From Psychrobacter sp. WY6 (lineage in GTDB: Bacteria > Pseudomonadota > Gammaproteobacteria > Pseudomonadales > Moraxellaceae), in contig NZ_CP049902.1 in assembly GCF_018448495.1 (NCBI RefSeq), positions 434,001-498,000 of the forward strand: a DNA stretch of 64,000 nucleotides, in the 5' to 3' direction. The position numbers and the translations under genes are program-made. The stretch's first letter is position 1, and the number at the start of each line of letters is the position of its first letter. The notes under the pieces were generated by a model, which was given only the letters and a program-made list of their open reading frames with translations, did no database searches and was not told where the DNA came from. This document shows, one piece after another, positions 19,581-31,398 of the stretch.

Positions 19581-20675
19581 TTATGGCTTGATAGCAATTT
19601 TTAGTACGCCGTCACGCTGATGCATGAACAAGTCATAGGCCTCTACAATATCATCCAAGGCGTAGGTATGCGTCACCATCTCTGATAAATCTACTCGACC
19701 CGACTCGATGACATTCATCAATCGGCGCATACGCTCTTTACCTCCTGGGCAGAGAGCCGTTCTTATCGTATGATCACCAAGACCAGAGGCGAAATGAGCC
19801 ATTGGAATGACTAAATCTTCAGAATACACACCCAAACTTGAGAGTGTACCGCCTGGTTTTAATATTTTGAGACATTGCTCAAACGTAGACTGTAAACCTA
19901 ACGCCTCGATACTGCTATCCACCCCACGACCACCAGTGATTTTCATGATCTCATCCACCACGTCAACTTCTGTGAAGTTTAGAGTAATATCTGCTCCCAG
20001 TTTCTTTGCCATGGCCAAACGTTCATTATTGCCATCGACAGCGATAATCAGTGACGCGCCTTTAATCCTTGCTCCAGCAGTAGCGCATAAACCGATAGGG
20101 CCTTGTGCAAATATAGCAACCACATCACCAATCTGAATATTGGCGTTTTCTGCGCCTTTGAAGCCTGTCGACATAATGTCAGGGCACATCAGCACTTGCT
20201 CATCCGTCAGTCCATCTGGCACTGGACATAGATTGGCCTGCGCATCTGGCACTAGCACATACTCTGCTTGCGTACCGTCAATGTGATTACCAAAACGCCA
20301 GCCGCCTGTGGCTTTATAACCGTGACAAGAACATCGACCATCTGCATCAAGATAGCCACCGTCTTGTGACGGGAAACCATCTTGACTGGCATAGGAGGTA
20401 AACGTTGGGCAAATGGCGCCAGCAACGACTCGCTGCCCTTCTTCATAGCCCATGACTGCGCTACCAAGCTTTTCAATGATACCTACTGGCTCGTGACCAA
20501 TGGTTAAGCCTTTTGCAACGGCATACTCACCTTTAAAGATATGGATATCAGTACCACAAATGGTCGTGGTGGTAATTTTTATCAAGGCATCATTAGGGCC
20601 TACATCAGGGATTTTTTTATCTACAATTTCAATTTTACCTGGTTCAATAAATATCAGTGACTTCATCATGCTCAT
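19581..20675 (-). CDS. Zinc-dependent alcohol dehydrogenase (secondary alcohol type)
   Basis: A 364-residue medium-chain dehydrogenase. Catalytic zinc ligands are visible in TICGTDIHIFKGE (Cys), GLTIGHEPVGII (His, Glu) and MCPDIMSTGF (Asp). The nucleotide-binding region has FAQGPIGLCA and ends its second strand with VDGNNERL, which does not clearly fix NAD or NADP. It resembles the isopropanol and secondary alcohol dehydrogenases of Clostridium and Cupriavidus. The start has AAGGAG at good spacing. It appears to be a single-gene transcript. Confidence 0.88.
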   Translation of the reverse strand: MSMMKSLIFIEPGKIEIVDKKIPDVGPNDALIKITTTTICGTDIHIFKGEYAVAKGLTIGHEPVGIIEKLGSAVMGYEEGQRVVAGAICPTFTSYASQDGFPSQDGGYLDADGRCSCHGYKATGGWRFGNHIDGTQAEYVLVPDAQANLCPVPDGLTDEQVLMCPDIMSTGFKGAENANIQIGDVVAIFAQGPIGLCATAGARIKGASLIIAVDGNNERLAMAKKLGADITLNFTEVDVVDEIMKITGGRGVDSSIEALGLQSTFEQCLKILKPGGTLSSLGVYSEDLVIPMAHFASGLGDHTIRTALCPGGKERMRRLMNVIESGRVDLSEMVTHTYALDDIVEAYDLFMHQRDGVLKIAIKP

Positions 20676-20907
20676 TTCACACTCCTTGTTTTATAAACAT
20701 TTACTCAACTGGTATAAACTTTAGTTACATCTATATTTATCTTACGCCATATACTTAGTAATTTAAAGTGAAATCCATTCTTTAATAAAGGGATTGGTGA
20801 TTTTCTCTTGTTCGATATTAAAACTGTAGTATCAAACTTCTCATGAAAATTGTACGTGAGCCTCATTAAGAGTAGATGAAAAAGCTAATAGATGAAAAAT
20901 CTATAGG

Positions 20908-21790
20908 CTACTTATGACTATCATGTCGACATTCTTTATAACTGTCATGCTGACACTCTCGGCTTACTAATCTAGCAATATCATCCACTGCGGAAGCTGC
21001 CAACTGAGAATGACATTTCAGGGTTAAAATGCTTTGGGTACGTGTCGCATAAGTTGGCAAATTATTTTGCGTATGATTAAAAGTGACAGGCTCTATATAA
21101 ATAGAAGACAGAATCTGCTCAATCTCAACAGCCACTCCAGTCTCCGGCAGCTTATCCACTGGCGCTTGCGTATTGTCAGACAATACCGCAAAGGCAGCTT
21201 CTTGCCAGTACTCAGGTTCGCTATTCTCAGCGATTAGTGGCAATACTTCTTGGCGCAGCCTGCCTCGCAGCTTTTCAGTTTTAAACCAGCTGTCCTCAGG
21301 CTGACCATTGGAGATGACATGCAGTCCTGCATATAGTGGCATAGGAGCATGACCACGATTATTGACAATAACGGCTTGTGTCATATCACCAATAATGAGA
21401 TTGAACCCAGCATAGTTTTGCAAACTAATCTGCCGTGCAAACTCCATCGGGCTTATATCACTGGTTAAGAAATCCGTGACTAGCGCCCCGCGTGAGCACT
21501 CATCAGAGCTTGCCTGCACGCCATCGCGAAAATTTAATACCGCAGCCCAACGTCCGTTTTGCTGATAATATTCTTGAGGCGCTTGATGACTGTATTGATG
21601 ATTGGCTTGATGGGTCTGTTGATGAATACCCAGCCAAGTACCGCCACTTTGTACATCACGTCCTGCAAAAATAGGCTTATTTCCCATTGATGAGCAGCTC
21701 TGTCGGACGCTGCAAAAACTCATCGCGATTGGACAATAGCACCAAGGCAAGCTCATCAAACAGTTGCCAAGCAATGGCGACAATACACAT
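20908..21790 (-). CDS. NRDE family protein (TANGO2-like; one frameshift)
   Basis: The start MCIVAIAWQLFDELALVLLSNRDEFLQRP carries the diagnostic NRDE motif and follows AGGAG at 21795. One extra A near 21680-21685 breaks the frame. Removing it joins LLINGNKPIFAGRD and the family's GGTWLGI, LNFRDG, SRGALVTDFL and YAGFNLIIGD segments. The repaired length is about 293 residues. The family, related to eukaryotic TANGO2, has a suggested role in haem or acyl-lipid handling; the bacterial function is unsettled. The C-terminus ends with two near copies of an eight-residue unit (ECQHDSYK, ECRHDSHK). Confidence 0.85.
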
Positions 21791-21853
21791 AAGACTCCTA
21801 ATTTTACTAAAAATATGCTTAGCAAACAGCCAAGCTTGATTTAAGTTTGGACT

Positions 21854-21885
21854 TAGTTCACTGACAAATTAGTTCACTGATAAGT
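21854..21885. repeat. Short tandem repeat at the DUF4139 stop
   Basis: TTAGTTCACTGACAAA is followed directly by TTAGTTCACTGATAAG. It covers the stop codon of the gene read on the minus strand. Confidence 0.6.
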
Positions 21886-23495
21886 TTTTGCTAGCAGGAT
21901 AACTAATCTGAGAGGTCGACTGTATGACTTTTGATTGTTTACTTTGTAAATCGAACTCCCACGCAAACCATGCCTTTATTGTTCCAGTCACGCTCAGTCA
22001 CTGGCGGTGTATGAGTGATGGTTACTTTAAGACTGTCGTCGCGGCTAATTGGCTCACTGCCTAATACTTGTAAATGCATAGGTCGGTTGTGCTGATTGGT
22101 AAATTGATACGCTTGTGTTTTAGTTAAGGTTTGCGTGCGATTGAAAGCGCCTTTATCACCCTGCTTATCTTCATCAGCTATCTGCTTTACGATAGTATTA
22201 GGGTCAATACCAAAACCGATACCTTGCTCTTTGAGCGCTTGATAACTATAGCGCGCCTGCCCGACATAATTATCATCACGGTATAGCTGTAGCGAACCAT
22301 CTACCCAAGCTGGTGTCAAGAACGGTGCAGATGCATACCAATAGCCAGCTGCCTCCACACTCGGCGTACTACGAATCCATAGCTTGCTGCTGCCCGACTG
22401 CTCATCAATGACCGTCCGTACGCGCCTGCCATCGCTTGGAATACTAATACGCTGCGGCAAGCGGTATTCGGTAATGCCGTTTTTATTCTGACTGCTAACG
22501 GTAAAGCTTGGCAGCGGCGCCATGTTAGGTGTCGAGGCACCGCCATAGCTGTCTCTTGCAGATACCACAACAGGCATGTTTTCCGCCATAGGTGGTACAG
22601 ATATAGTCCGGTTTTCTCTATCTTCTTCATATAAAGAAAAACGCTCAACTCGTGGCAATTGGCTGGTCGTGTTTTGATTGGGATTGACAGAGCTTAGCGT
22701 CAAAGGGACATTGAGCCAGTTTTCTCCTGTCTGCTGGGCAATAACCGCAGAGGCAATGATATTTAATTGCTTGGTTTCAGTATTCAGCCTTGCTTGATAC
22801 GTTGGCTCCCAACCCGCGCCGCGTACTTGATAGTGCAGTTTCACACTGCTTGGTACTCGACTGGCAGTACGTACACTCACTTGAGTCACACTATTTTGAG
22901 TGGAAGTCGCGCTGCCTGCCATTAGTTGGTTGAGCGCATCTTGCGCACGGGCTTGGCGCTGCTGAATTTCTAGTATCCGTTTATTGATACTGACCGCTTG
23001 GGTTTCCAGATCGCGCGCATTATTGGCAAGCGTGCCATCTGTACTGATTTGCGTGACCTTGGTTAAATTCTGCAAGTAAGCTTTAGCTAAGCGTGCCGCT
23101 TCTAACTCAGCATTAATAACTGCCAAATTATCTTGCTGTGTTTGCACTCTCGCCTCACCTTGATACTGACACTGTGCTGCTTGCTCATCGCTTAAAGTCT
23201 CGATACTGACTTCACCAATATTGATGCCATTTGCTGCTTGTACGCTCACACTGTTTATCGATATAAGGGGACAGACAAGAAAAAACCAGTGTCTGCTCAC
23301 CGCTACCATTGATTGGTAACGCACGAGTCACACTAGCTAAGCCCTGATAAATGGTCACTTGCTCAATACTACTGTTCGCTGCCTGAGCAGGAGTCAAAGC
23401 TAAAGCCGCTAAGCCAAATAAACCCAGTGGCGTCAACTGTTTTTAGAGGGTAAAAATTTAGGTAATATTGCTACTTTTGATAACTTAGCTTGCAT
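21869..23495 (-). CDS. DUF4139 family secreted protein (three frameshifts)
   Basis: A protein of about 541 residues after repair. The start ATG at 23495 has AAGGA upstream and begins a signal peptide ending in LALTPAQA. One A is missing near 23440-23444, one A is extra near 23254-23256 and one T is extra near 21965-21967. The last repair replaces a premature end by VAWEFDLQSKQSKV and YPASKNLSVN. The protein has the DUF4140 N-terminal part, a coiled-coil middle (about 90-150, ARLAKAYLQNL to RQARAQDALNQL) and the DUF4139 beta-rich domain (LHYQVRGAGWEPTYQARL). Function unknown; the related mucoidy inhibitor MuiA is the best-known relative. Confidence 0.85.
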
Positions 23496-23687
23496 AATCA
23501 TTCCTTAAAAATACGGTTAATCCATTAATACGGTGCATTAGCGCAAGCGCGCAGTATCTAACGCTTCATTAAATATAATGATGCAATATTTATGATGGCA
23601 TTTATTTTCAGCAGCTTTTTTATATCTTAGCGGTTTTCTGGCTTTCTTTCTAGATGTTACCCGTAGCAGATAAGTTGTTACCATGAG

Positions 23688-24656
23688 ATGAGCCTCACCG
23701 TAATTTGGTATGCCTCACTGGCTATTTTTGCTATTATGAGCAGCATTCTATTACCAAATTATGATGCCCTTATGATGATACATCCTCAGTACGATCCTGT
23801 AGCGCTGTCTTTGGGTCCAGTAGAAGTGCACTGGTATGGCCTAATGTATTTATTAGCATTTGCCGCCGCCTTTGGTCTGGCTTGGTATCGCAGCACCAAA
23901 CGTGACAATTGGAACACTGACATGGTGTCCGACTTGGTGTTTTTTGGCGCACTTGGCGTCATTTTGGGCGGTCGTGTCGGCTATGTATTGTTTTATCAAT
24001 TCGGTGAATTTTTACAAAACCCCGCTTACCTTTTCAAAGTCTGGGAAGGCGGTATGTCTTTCCATGGCGGCATGATTGGTGTCTTACTGGGCATGTTATA
24101 TTTTGCCCGTAAGTATAAAAAGACCCCGTTTCAGGTGCTAGATTTTATCGTTCCTTGTGTGCCAACAGGCTTATTATTTGGTCGTATTGGCAATTATATC
24201 AATGGTGAGCTATGGGGCCGTGTCTCTAACGGTGGCTACAACTGGCTGACCTACTTCCCGCAAGCGGCTGCTACTGATATGCAGCAATTGCAAACCAACC
24301 CTGAGCTACAAGAGTTAATGCTTGAAGTAAATGGGCAGTATTTGCTACCTCGCCACCCCTCACAGCTGTATGAGGCACTTGCTGAAGGGTTATTATTATT
24401 CCTATTCCTATGGTGGTATTCATCAAAACCGCGCCCACGTATGGCAGCATCGGCAGTATTTTTATTGGGCTATGGCATCAGCCGCTTCATCATTGAGTTT
24501 TTCCGCCAACCCGATGCGGACCAAGGATTTGTATTACTAGGTTGGATGACCAAAGGGCAAATACTCAGCGCTCCCATGATTATTATTGGTTTCATTATGC
24601 TGGTATACGCTTACAAACGCGGTATCTATGACTGGGGTAAGCAGTCGGCTTATTAA
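23688..24656 (+). CDS. lgt: Prolipoprotein diacylglyceryl transferase
   Basis: Lgt attaches diacylglycerol to the lipobox cysteine of prolipoproteins in the inner membrane, the first step for lipoproteins such as those at 1918, 3765 and 26278. Visible are VHWYGLMYLLAF, GGRVGYVLFYQ, WEGGMSFHGGMIG, and the signature GRIGNYINGELWGR, with about seven membrane helices. The listed start gives 322 residues; the family usually begins near MMIHPQYDP (23772), which would give about 294. No good ribosome site favours either. Confidence 0.95.
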   Translation: MSLTVIWYASLAIFAIMSSILLPNYDALMMIHPQYDPVALSLGPVEVHWYGLMYLLAFAAAFGLAWYRSTKRDNWNTDMVSDLVFFGALGVILGGRVGYVLFYQFGEFLQNPAYLFKVWEGGMSFHGGMIGVLLGMLYFARKYKKTPFQVLDFIVPCVPTGLLFGRIGNYINGELWGRVSNGGYNWLTYFPQAAATDMQQLQTNPELQELMLEVNGQYLLPRHPSQLYEALAEGLLLFLFLWWYSSKPRPRMAASAVFLLGYGISRFIIEFFRQPDADQGFVLLGWMTKGQILSAPMIIIGFIMLVYAYKRGIYDWGKQSAY

Positions 24657-24730
24657 GCACTAATTCACATCCAGTAGCCTGTTAAAAAACAATACAACTA
24701 TGCGTTTTAATAGCGTAGAAGAGCAATCTT

Positions 24731-25621
24731 ATGACCATGAGCAACTCCATTATTAGTAACAACAAGCAGCGTAAAAATGAGCAAGCCTATCTAGATTTGC
24801 TGCATCTTGTCCTCACTGAAGGCACTGAAAAAGGCGATCGTACTGGCACTGGTACGCTGAGCCACTTTGGCGCGCAGCTACGTTTTAATTTAGCCGACGG
24901 TTTTCCATTATTAACCACCAAAAAAGTCCACTTTAAATCTATCGTCTATGAGCTATTTTGGTTTTTAAGTGGCAGTACGCATGTTGATTATCTACAAGCC
25001 AATGGCGTACGTATTTGGAATGAGTGGTCTACGGCTGAACAGACAGCGCGCTTTAACCGCCCTGCTGGTGATTTAGGCCCTGTCTATGGTCATCAGTGGC
25101 GCAATTATGGCGCAAGCCAGCGTGAAGATGGGAGCTACAATAACGATGGTGTCGATCAAATCGCCCAAGTCATTGAGCAAATAAAAACCAATCCCAATTC
25201 AAGACGTTTGATTGTGTCTGGTTGGAATCCCTGTGAAGCAGATCAAGTTGCGCTGCCGCCTTGTCATACGCTATTTCAGTTCTTTGTGGCGGATAATAAA
25301 CTGTCATGCCAGCTCTATCAGCGTTCAGCAGATTTATTCCTAGGTGTGCCATTTAATATTGCCAGTTATGCCTTGCTGACCCATATGGTCGCGCAAGTAT
25401 GCGGATTAGAAGTGGGCGAATTTATCTGGACGGGTGGCGATTGTCATATTTATCAAAACCACCGCGAGCAAGTTGAATTACAGTTGACGCGTGAGCTTTA
25501 TAAGCTACCAACGCTGACGCTTAATCCTGATGTGAAAGATATTTTTGCTTTCAAATACGAAGACATTAGCGTTGATGGTTACGAGTCGCATCCTGCGATT
25601 AAGGCAAAGGTTGCAGTCTAG
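24731..25621 (+). CDS. thyA: Thymidylate synthase
   Basis: ThyA methylates dUMP to dTMP with methylene-tetrahydrofolate. The catalytic Cys is in [21 protein letters not shown], the arginine-bearing [12 protein letters not shown] and the dUMP-binding [12 protein letters not shown] are present. At 296 residues it is about 30 longer than E. coli ThyA, with extra residues between EWST and GPVYGHQWR. It lies 74 bases after lgt and 76 before folA, an arrangement that couples dTMP synthesis to recycling of dihydrofolate. Confidence 0.97.
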   Translation: MTMSNSIISNNKQRKNEQAYLDLLHLVLTEGTEKGDRTGTGTLSHFGAQLRFNLADGFPLLTTKKVHFKSIVYELFWFLSGSTHVDYLQANGVRIWNEWSTAEQTARFNRPAGDLGPVYGHQWRNYGASQREDGSYNNDGVDQIAQVIEQIKTNPNSRRLIVSGWNPCEADQVALPPCHTLFQFFVADNKLSCQLYQRSADLFLGVPFNIASYALLTHMVAQVCGLEVGEFIWTGGDCHIYQNHREQVELQLTRELYKLPTLTLNPDVKDIFAFKYEDISVDGYESHPAIKAKVAV

Positions 25622-25697
25622 CCTTTGTCTGATTGAAAGTTTTAAATAAATGCAGCAAATGCAAGTAGCATGTTAAAGACAATAAAAAGGATACGTT

Positions 25698-26266
25698 ATG
25701 AGTTATGCCCACACCGAAGTTGCCCAAATCGCAGCTATCAGTAGCAACCGCTGTATCGGCAAAGATAATGAGCTACCGTGGCATATCTCAGCAGATTTAC
25801 AGCATTTTAAAAGCATGACGACCAAACAAAATGACGGTGCGATTCAAGGTATCGTCATTATGGGTCGTAAGACGTTTGAATCAATGGGCAGCAAGCCTTT
25901 GCCAAAACGCGTGAGCTTCATCATCAGCACCCAGCTAGATTATGCCGAACAAAAAGGTTTGGTCGATAAAAGCAATGCTTACGTGGTGCATAATTTAGAT
26001 GATGCATTAACGCAAGCAGCAAGTCTGGCACATGGTGCGCATCTGGATACCATTTGGGTGATTGGCGGCGAGCGGTGTTTAGCGATGCGTTGATGTATAC
26101 CGATCGCATTGAGCTGACCCACGTCGATACTGAGATTACGGATGGCGACGCTTTTTATCCTGAGTTGCCAAGTGAATTTGAAGTGGCAGAAGAGTCTGAG
26201 CAAATGCATGATGAAAAAAGTGCACTAGATTTTAAATTTGTGACTTATAAAATAAAAGCAGACTAG
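25698..26266 (+). CDS. folA: Dihydrofolate reductase (one frameshift)
   Basis: FolA regenerates tetrahydrofolate used up by ThyA. It has IAAISSNRCIGKDNELPWHISADLQHFK (active-site Asp in the SADL segment) and IVIMGRKTFESMG. The frame breaks near 26070-26073 after VIGGE; one extra G restores AVFSDALMYTDRIELTHV and the remaining strands, ending at 26266 with about 189 residues. AAAGGAT precedes the ATG. Confidence 0.94.
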
Positions 26267-26277
26267 GTCAGCTGGTT

Positions 26278-26631
26278 ATGAAACTACTACCCTTTATCTT
26301 TACTGGCATATTACTATCGGGCTGTCAGAGTCTAGCGATAAGAGAGCCTGTTATTAAGCCTGCTGAAATATTGCGTCAACCTCAGTTCACAGTTCCACAC
26401 AGAGCAGCTAGACGTTTGAAAGCTGGTGAGGAATATGAAGTTGTCCTGAGCATGTTGATTGATAAATCTGGTCAAATTAGTTCCATTTCTGTTACTGAGT
26501 CATCAGGCGTCGTGTCATTAGACCGAAGTGCTCTACGTGATGCTAGAAAAATGATATTCAAAGCCGGTACTAAGGATAATGAGTTTATTACAACAAAAGT
26601 TACTGTACCCATTACCTATGTAATACCTTAG
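26278..26631 (+). CDS. Lipoprotein with a TonB C-terminal-like domain
   Basis: A 117-residue protein with a short signal and lipobox (LLSGC, Cys at 16), then a single TonB-C-like domain (YEVVLSMLIDKSGQISSISVTESSGVVSLDRSALRDAR to VTVPITYVI, listed here as separate blocks of the same domain). There is no proline-rich spacer or transmembrane anchor, so it is not a normal energy transducer. Such small proteins may bind outer-membrane receptors or peptidoglycan. It starts 11 bases after folA and probably shares its transcript. Confidence 0.75.
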   Translation: MKLLPFIFTGILLSGCQSLAIREPVIKPAEILRQPQFTVPHRAARRLKAGEEYEVVLSMLIDKSGQISSISVTESSGVVSLDRSALRDARKMIFKAGTKDNEFITTKVTVPITYVIP

Positions 26632-26658
26632 AAACTGTTTACCCTACTACTAAAAATT

Positions 26659-26697
<39 letters not shown>

Positions 26698-26708
26698 AAT
26701 GTAAACGC

Positions 26709-28552
26709 CTACTCGTGCAATACTTTATAAACTGTTTTTGCAAGTACTGGCCCAATCCCTTGCACGCCTGCCAATTCCTGCTGCGATGCACCGAGCAATT
26801 GCTGCAGTCCGCCAAAGTGATTAAGCAGGTCACGGCGGCGCTTTTCACCCAGCCCCGGTATGACTTCTAACACTGACGATGAACGGCGCTTATCACGCTT
26901 CTTACGATGCGCCGTAATCGCAAAACGATGCGCCTCATCGCGAATATGCATCAATAAATGCAGCGCCTTGCTATCCATCGGCAAATCAAGTGGCTCATGA
27001 TCGATAAAATGTAGCACTTCAAGCCCAGCCTTACGTCCTTCGCCTTTTGCCACGCTAATCAGCAAAGTATCACCAAGAATACCCAGCTCGGTTAGCACTT
27101 CTTTAGCGATGCCAAGCTGACCTTTACCCCCATCAATCAGCAACAAATCAGGCAATGGTTGCTTTTTATAGCGCCGTGTCAGCACTTGTTTCATTGCGGC
27201 ATAATCATCACCACCGACAATGTCATGAATGGCATATTGACGATAATCACGGCGACGCGAGCCACCTTGGTCAAAGACTACGCAGCTACCAATGGTCGCC
27301 TCGCCCATGGTATGGGAGATATCAAAACACTCTATGCGATCAATGGTTCTATCAGTGACGTCCGCTAAGACATCTTTTAAGGCACCAAAGCGCGCATGCA
27401 ACTCCAAATAGTCGCCCAGCTTGGTTTTTAGGGCGTTATTGGTATTGAGTTTGGCTAAATCTAACCATTCGGCACGGTGTTCACGTACATTAGTTTTGAT
27501 CACGACTTTACTGCCAAAATGGCTCGCCAGTGCTTCACTGACCGCCACCTGATCCGGTAATTCATGACTCAACATGATTTCGGATGGTAAGTCATCCGTT
27601 ACTTGAAAATAAAATGAAGTAATAAAGGCAGATAAATTATCAGCAAGTGGCTCGCTGCTATCGACATCAGGGAAGTAGTTTTTACCACCCAGTACACGAC
27701 CACCACGTACGGTCAGTACGTTGACGCATGTCATGCCTGCCTGACTAGCGATAGCAATTACATCCGCCTCACCTTGTACAGTATAAACAGCTTGCTTAGC
27801 TTGTACTTCACGCAGCATAGACAGCTGATCGCGATAAAACACTGCCTTTTCAAAATCTAATTCTTCAGCAGAAGCTTCCATTTTTTCAATCAAAGCGCTA
27901 TGAATATCGCTAGAGTCGCCTTTTAGGAAACGAATAGTATTATTGACATCTTCCATATATTCTTCAGGCGATACCAAGCCCACGCAGGGTGCACGGCAGC
28001 GTTTAATCTGATATTCAAGGCACGGACGCTTACGTTGCTTAAAAAAGGTATTGGTACATTGGCGCATTTGAAACATTTTCTGCATCAGCACCAGTGTCTC
28101 TTTGGCGGCATGAGCAGAGGGAAAGGACCGAAAAAGCGCCCTTTCTGGTGATTGCCTTTACCGCGACCATAAGCCAATCGCGGGTAAGGCTTATCCGCTG
28201 AAATAAATACATAAAGATAAGATTTGTCATCACGCAATAGCACGTTATAAGGCGGACGATACTCTTTAATCAAGTTTTGCTCGAGCAATAACGCTTCAGT
28301 CTCACTACGGGTAATAATGGTTTCAATATTATGTATCCGTGCCACTAGCGCCCGTGTTTTTGGATGGTCAATGGTTTTAGCAAAGTAGCTGTTCACACGG
28401 CTCTTGAGTGACTTGGCTTTACCGACATATAAGATATCACCGTTTTTTCCCAGCATCTTATACACGCCTGGCAAATTTGGTAGGCGCTGGATTAAATGCT
28501 TAAGACGGGCTTTCTTGTCATCGACAGGACTCGATTCTGAGACATTGACCAT
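26709..28552 (-). CDS. uvrC: Excinuclease ABC subunit C (one frameshift)
   Basis: UvrC makes both incisions in nucleotide excision repair. The GIY-YIG nuclease ([26 protein letters not shown]) is at residues 28-60, followed by the Cys-rich [19 protein letters not shown], a UVR coiled coil ([18 protein letters not shown]), the RNase H-like nuclease ([34 protein letters not shown]) and C-terminal helix-hairpin-helix motifs ([30 protein letters not shown]). One C is missing in a run at 28119-28121; repair gives [13 protein letters not shown] and about 614 residues. Confidence 0.96.
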
Positions 28553-28644
28553 AGAATTTTTTGCTCTTAAAAGTCTTGTAATACTGCTAGTTATGGGGCG
28601 GGAGTCATTGTTTTACAAGCCAATTATTATCATAGCATCACCCA

Positions 28645-28674
28645 TAAAAAAGCCAGCACCGATGCTGACTTTTA
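28645..28674 (-). terminator. Intrinsic terminator after the DUF3360-like gene
   Basis: On the minus strand AGTCAGCA and TGCTGGCT pair over eight bases (one G-U), followed by six T. It is 19 bases past the stop. Confidence 0.8.
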
Positions 28675-28692
28675 TAGGTAAGCAAGATGCCA

Positions 28693-30215
28693 TTAATGGC
28701 GGAAGTTAGCCATCAATGCCGGAATACCCGGTAGCATACCAACGATAGCCATCACGCCAGTCAATACCACAAACATAATACCCGGTATGATCCAGCGGCT
28801 CATTTTAGTTAAATTAGCACTGCGTTCTTTCGAGCCAATCAAGCCTAAGTTATCAAGCAACAACGTGAGTGACCAACCAAAGGCAGGATTTACAAGCGCT
28901 GAAGCAAACACCACAATCGCAGCAGACTGCGTGGTTTTACCTTCACGAGTCATTTCCATACCAGCTTCAAGCAGTGGAATAAACACACCAACGATTAAGG
29001 CCACACACATCACTGGCTGCCAAATAGCCAAATCCATTGGATAGCCCCAAACCCCTGCGATAATACAAAACAATGCCGTCAATAAGGCACCAGCAGGAAT
29101 CGGACGTTTGGCAATCGCTGCTGGGACAATATAGGTGCCCCACGATGACGCAAAGTTAGCACCGCCCAATACAGAGCCGACGACCTGACGAAACGAAGCG
29201 CTGGTCATTGTGTCATCGATATCCATGAGTACCTTTTCAGTACGTTTAGGATAGCTGATTTTTTGAAAGACCTGATGGCCTAAAAAATCTGGTGACCACA
29301 TAGCAACGGCCAAAATAGCAAACGGCAGTACGACAATGAAGCTTTCAACCGTCGGTAATCCTAGCATCCAACCAGTATTTTCACCCCACCAATACATCGG
29401 GTTCATGTTTGGTAAGCCTGGTGCAGTTTTGAACTCAAAGGGTGCACCCAATGCAAATGCAAGTCCGCCACCTAGTACACAGCTTAGCGGAACCGCAAGC
29501 CAGCGTTTTTGCCAATGCTCAAGTAATGCATATAGCAGGATAGTGGCCAAAATTGAAAAAGGCAATATGCGACATGCCAATACCTTCTGCCCATGCAAAG
29601 AGGTTTTTGACCTGTGAGGTGGTACCGATAAACCCTAAGTAAATCAAGAGGCCACCGCACCCCTTTACTGGTCAAGTTTGCCAGCAGACTGCCCCCTTTA
29701 CTGATTGCCAATAGCAAGCCGAAGGCACCGATGAGCAGACCAAAGGCCATCGGGTGACCACCAGCAGCAACAACGATAGGAATAAGCGGAATAAGGGGGC
29801 CGTGAGTACCTGCAAGGTTGGCTGTCGGGAGTAGAAATCCTGAAAATAAGATGATAAAGAATGAAACGATTAATAGCTCATAACGAACGTTTTCTAAAAC
29901 AAACGCATCGCCCAAACCAAGTGGACCTGCAAATGTTGCAGCAATCGCACCCACCATAACCACTTTACCAATCGTTGCCGCCATTGCAGGAATAGTATCT
30001 TCATACTCAAAGCGATAATCACGAAACGGCAAATTGGGACGCCAGCGTTTTGGCTGCATGATTTGTAATTCATGATTTAGATAAGCGTCACGACTGTCAA
30101 AGCTTGCGCTTGGTTTGTGTAAATCAAGGTAGCTACCTGATGGCTCGCTGTCGTAATTAGATGGATTTGATGACTGCTGATTAGACCCTGAAGAAGGGAT
30201 CTGAGTGTTACTCAT
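28693..30215 (-). CDS. DUF3360-like polytopic membrane protein (two frameshifts)
   Basis: About 506 residues after repair, with a polar N-terminus (LQIMQPKRWRPNLPFRDYRFEYED) and ten or more membrane helices. The pattern TIGKVVMVGAIAATFAGPLGLGDAF, NLAGTHGPLIPLIPIVVAAGGHP resembles transporters of the NCS2/SulP fold, and the N-terminus recalls proteins annotated DUF3360. An extra G (29660-29663) and an extra T (29556-29560 on the plus strand as A) break the frame; removal gives SKGCGGLLIYLGFIGTTSQV and SHIAFSILATILLYALLEHW. Substrate unknown. The family name is from memory. Confidence 0.7.
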
Positions 30216-30730
30216 CACATTTCCTTATGTCGACTGAGGCTTTATTTAACTGATAATTTGATAGTGAAATTTAATGTGACTAAAGCGTCCATTAAAAATT
30301 GCAAGCCATTGTATGACATGAGAACTCGAAATGCGAACTTAGAATCACTAAAAAAGTCCATACACTATTATAATATATAAATTAAAGTTTCCATTTAATA
30401 CAAAATTGAACTTAATAGAAAACCATGAGGAAAAAACACACTTAATATAGGCTTTAAATTAGAATAAATGACCTTTTTCTTAATAATTATCTGTATCTAG
30501 ATATTTGTTATCACATAACTAAATATTAAAGATAGCTATAATAAATAGTTTATTATAACTTTTAAGTAACTATAGAAAATCCATGTCAGTTACGCTTTAA
30601 GCCTAGCGGTTTTGATATTTTTTACTTATGATAAATGCCCTTTCGTGACTGCTCTTTGATAGAAGTACACTAAAAAATTTGATTCAAACGGTATCACTAA
30701 AAAATATAAAAGAAGCAATAGGACGAATTT
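30216..30730. other. Intergenic region between divergent genes, AT-rich
   Basis: About 515 bases, very AT-rich between 30340 and 30600. It must hold promoters for both flanking genes. No gene or clear structure was seen. Confidence 0.55.
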
Positions 30731-31321
30731 ATGAGTTTGCTACCCACCAATTTTGAGACGCTAAAACGCAGAGCCAAACAAAGTATCATGCCGTTATTGA
30801 CACCCCACCTACTGAAGCTGCGTATCAACACTTATGCACCATACGTAGGCGCTGGTATCAGAATCGATCACCTCAATCTAGATCAAGGTTTGTGTGTGGT
30901 AAGTATGGGGCTAAATACGCTGAACAAAAACATCGTAGGCACTCAGTTTGGCGGCAGCCTGTATTCGATGGTGGACCCATTCTATATGATAATGCTGATG
31001 CACCAATTGGGCAGCAGCTATGTCGTTTGGGACAAAAGCTCATATATTGAGTTTATTGCGCCTGGTAATAGCAAAGTCACTGCACGCCTAAAAATTCCTA
31101 GCAATGAAATCACCACGATTCAGGAATTAGCAAAAGAAGGCGAGCCGGTATTTCGGGAATACCAAGCAGATATCGTCGATGATCAACAAAAAGTTATCGC
31201 TACCGTCACTAAAACGCTCTATATACGCTTGCGTAAGTACAGCAAATCTAAAGACCAAAATAGCCGTATCGAAATCTCGATGGTTAGAGGCTTAAGGGCA
31301 ATTTTTAAAACAGTTCTCTAG
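30731..31321 (+). CDS. DUF4442 hotdog-fold protein
   Basis: A 196-residue protein with a hotdog fold of the DUF4442 (thioesterase-like) type: YAPYVGAGIRIDHLN, NIVGTQFGGSLYSMVDPFYMIMLMHQLG and VVWDKSSYIEFIAPGNSKVTARL. The family is near PaaI-type thioesterases and may act on acyl-CoA or acyl-carrier substrates. The sequence does not show a clear catalytic residue. It is a single gene ended by a bidirectional terminator. Confidence 0.8.
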   Translation: MSLLPTNFETLKRRAKQSIMPLLTPHLLKLRINTYAPYVGAGIRIDHLNLDQGLCVVSMGLNTLNKNIVGTQFGGSLYSMVDPFYMIMLMHQLGSSYVVWDKSSYIEFIAPGNSKVTARLKIPSNEITTIQELAKEGEPVFREYQADIVDDQQKVIATVTKTLYIRLRKYSKSKDQNSRIEISMVRGLRAIFKTVL

Positions 31322-31361
31322 ATTTGTGATTTAAAGCGCATTAATTAAAACGACAGAAACA

Positions 31362-31398
31362 AAAACCCCAATCTGGCATACGCACAGATTGGGGTTTT
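31362..31398. terminator. Bidirectional terminator between the DUF4442 gene and rplS
   Basis: AAAACCCCAATCTG and CAGATTGGGGTTTT pair perfectly over 14 bases with a nine-base loop and T runs on both strands. Confidence 0.92.
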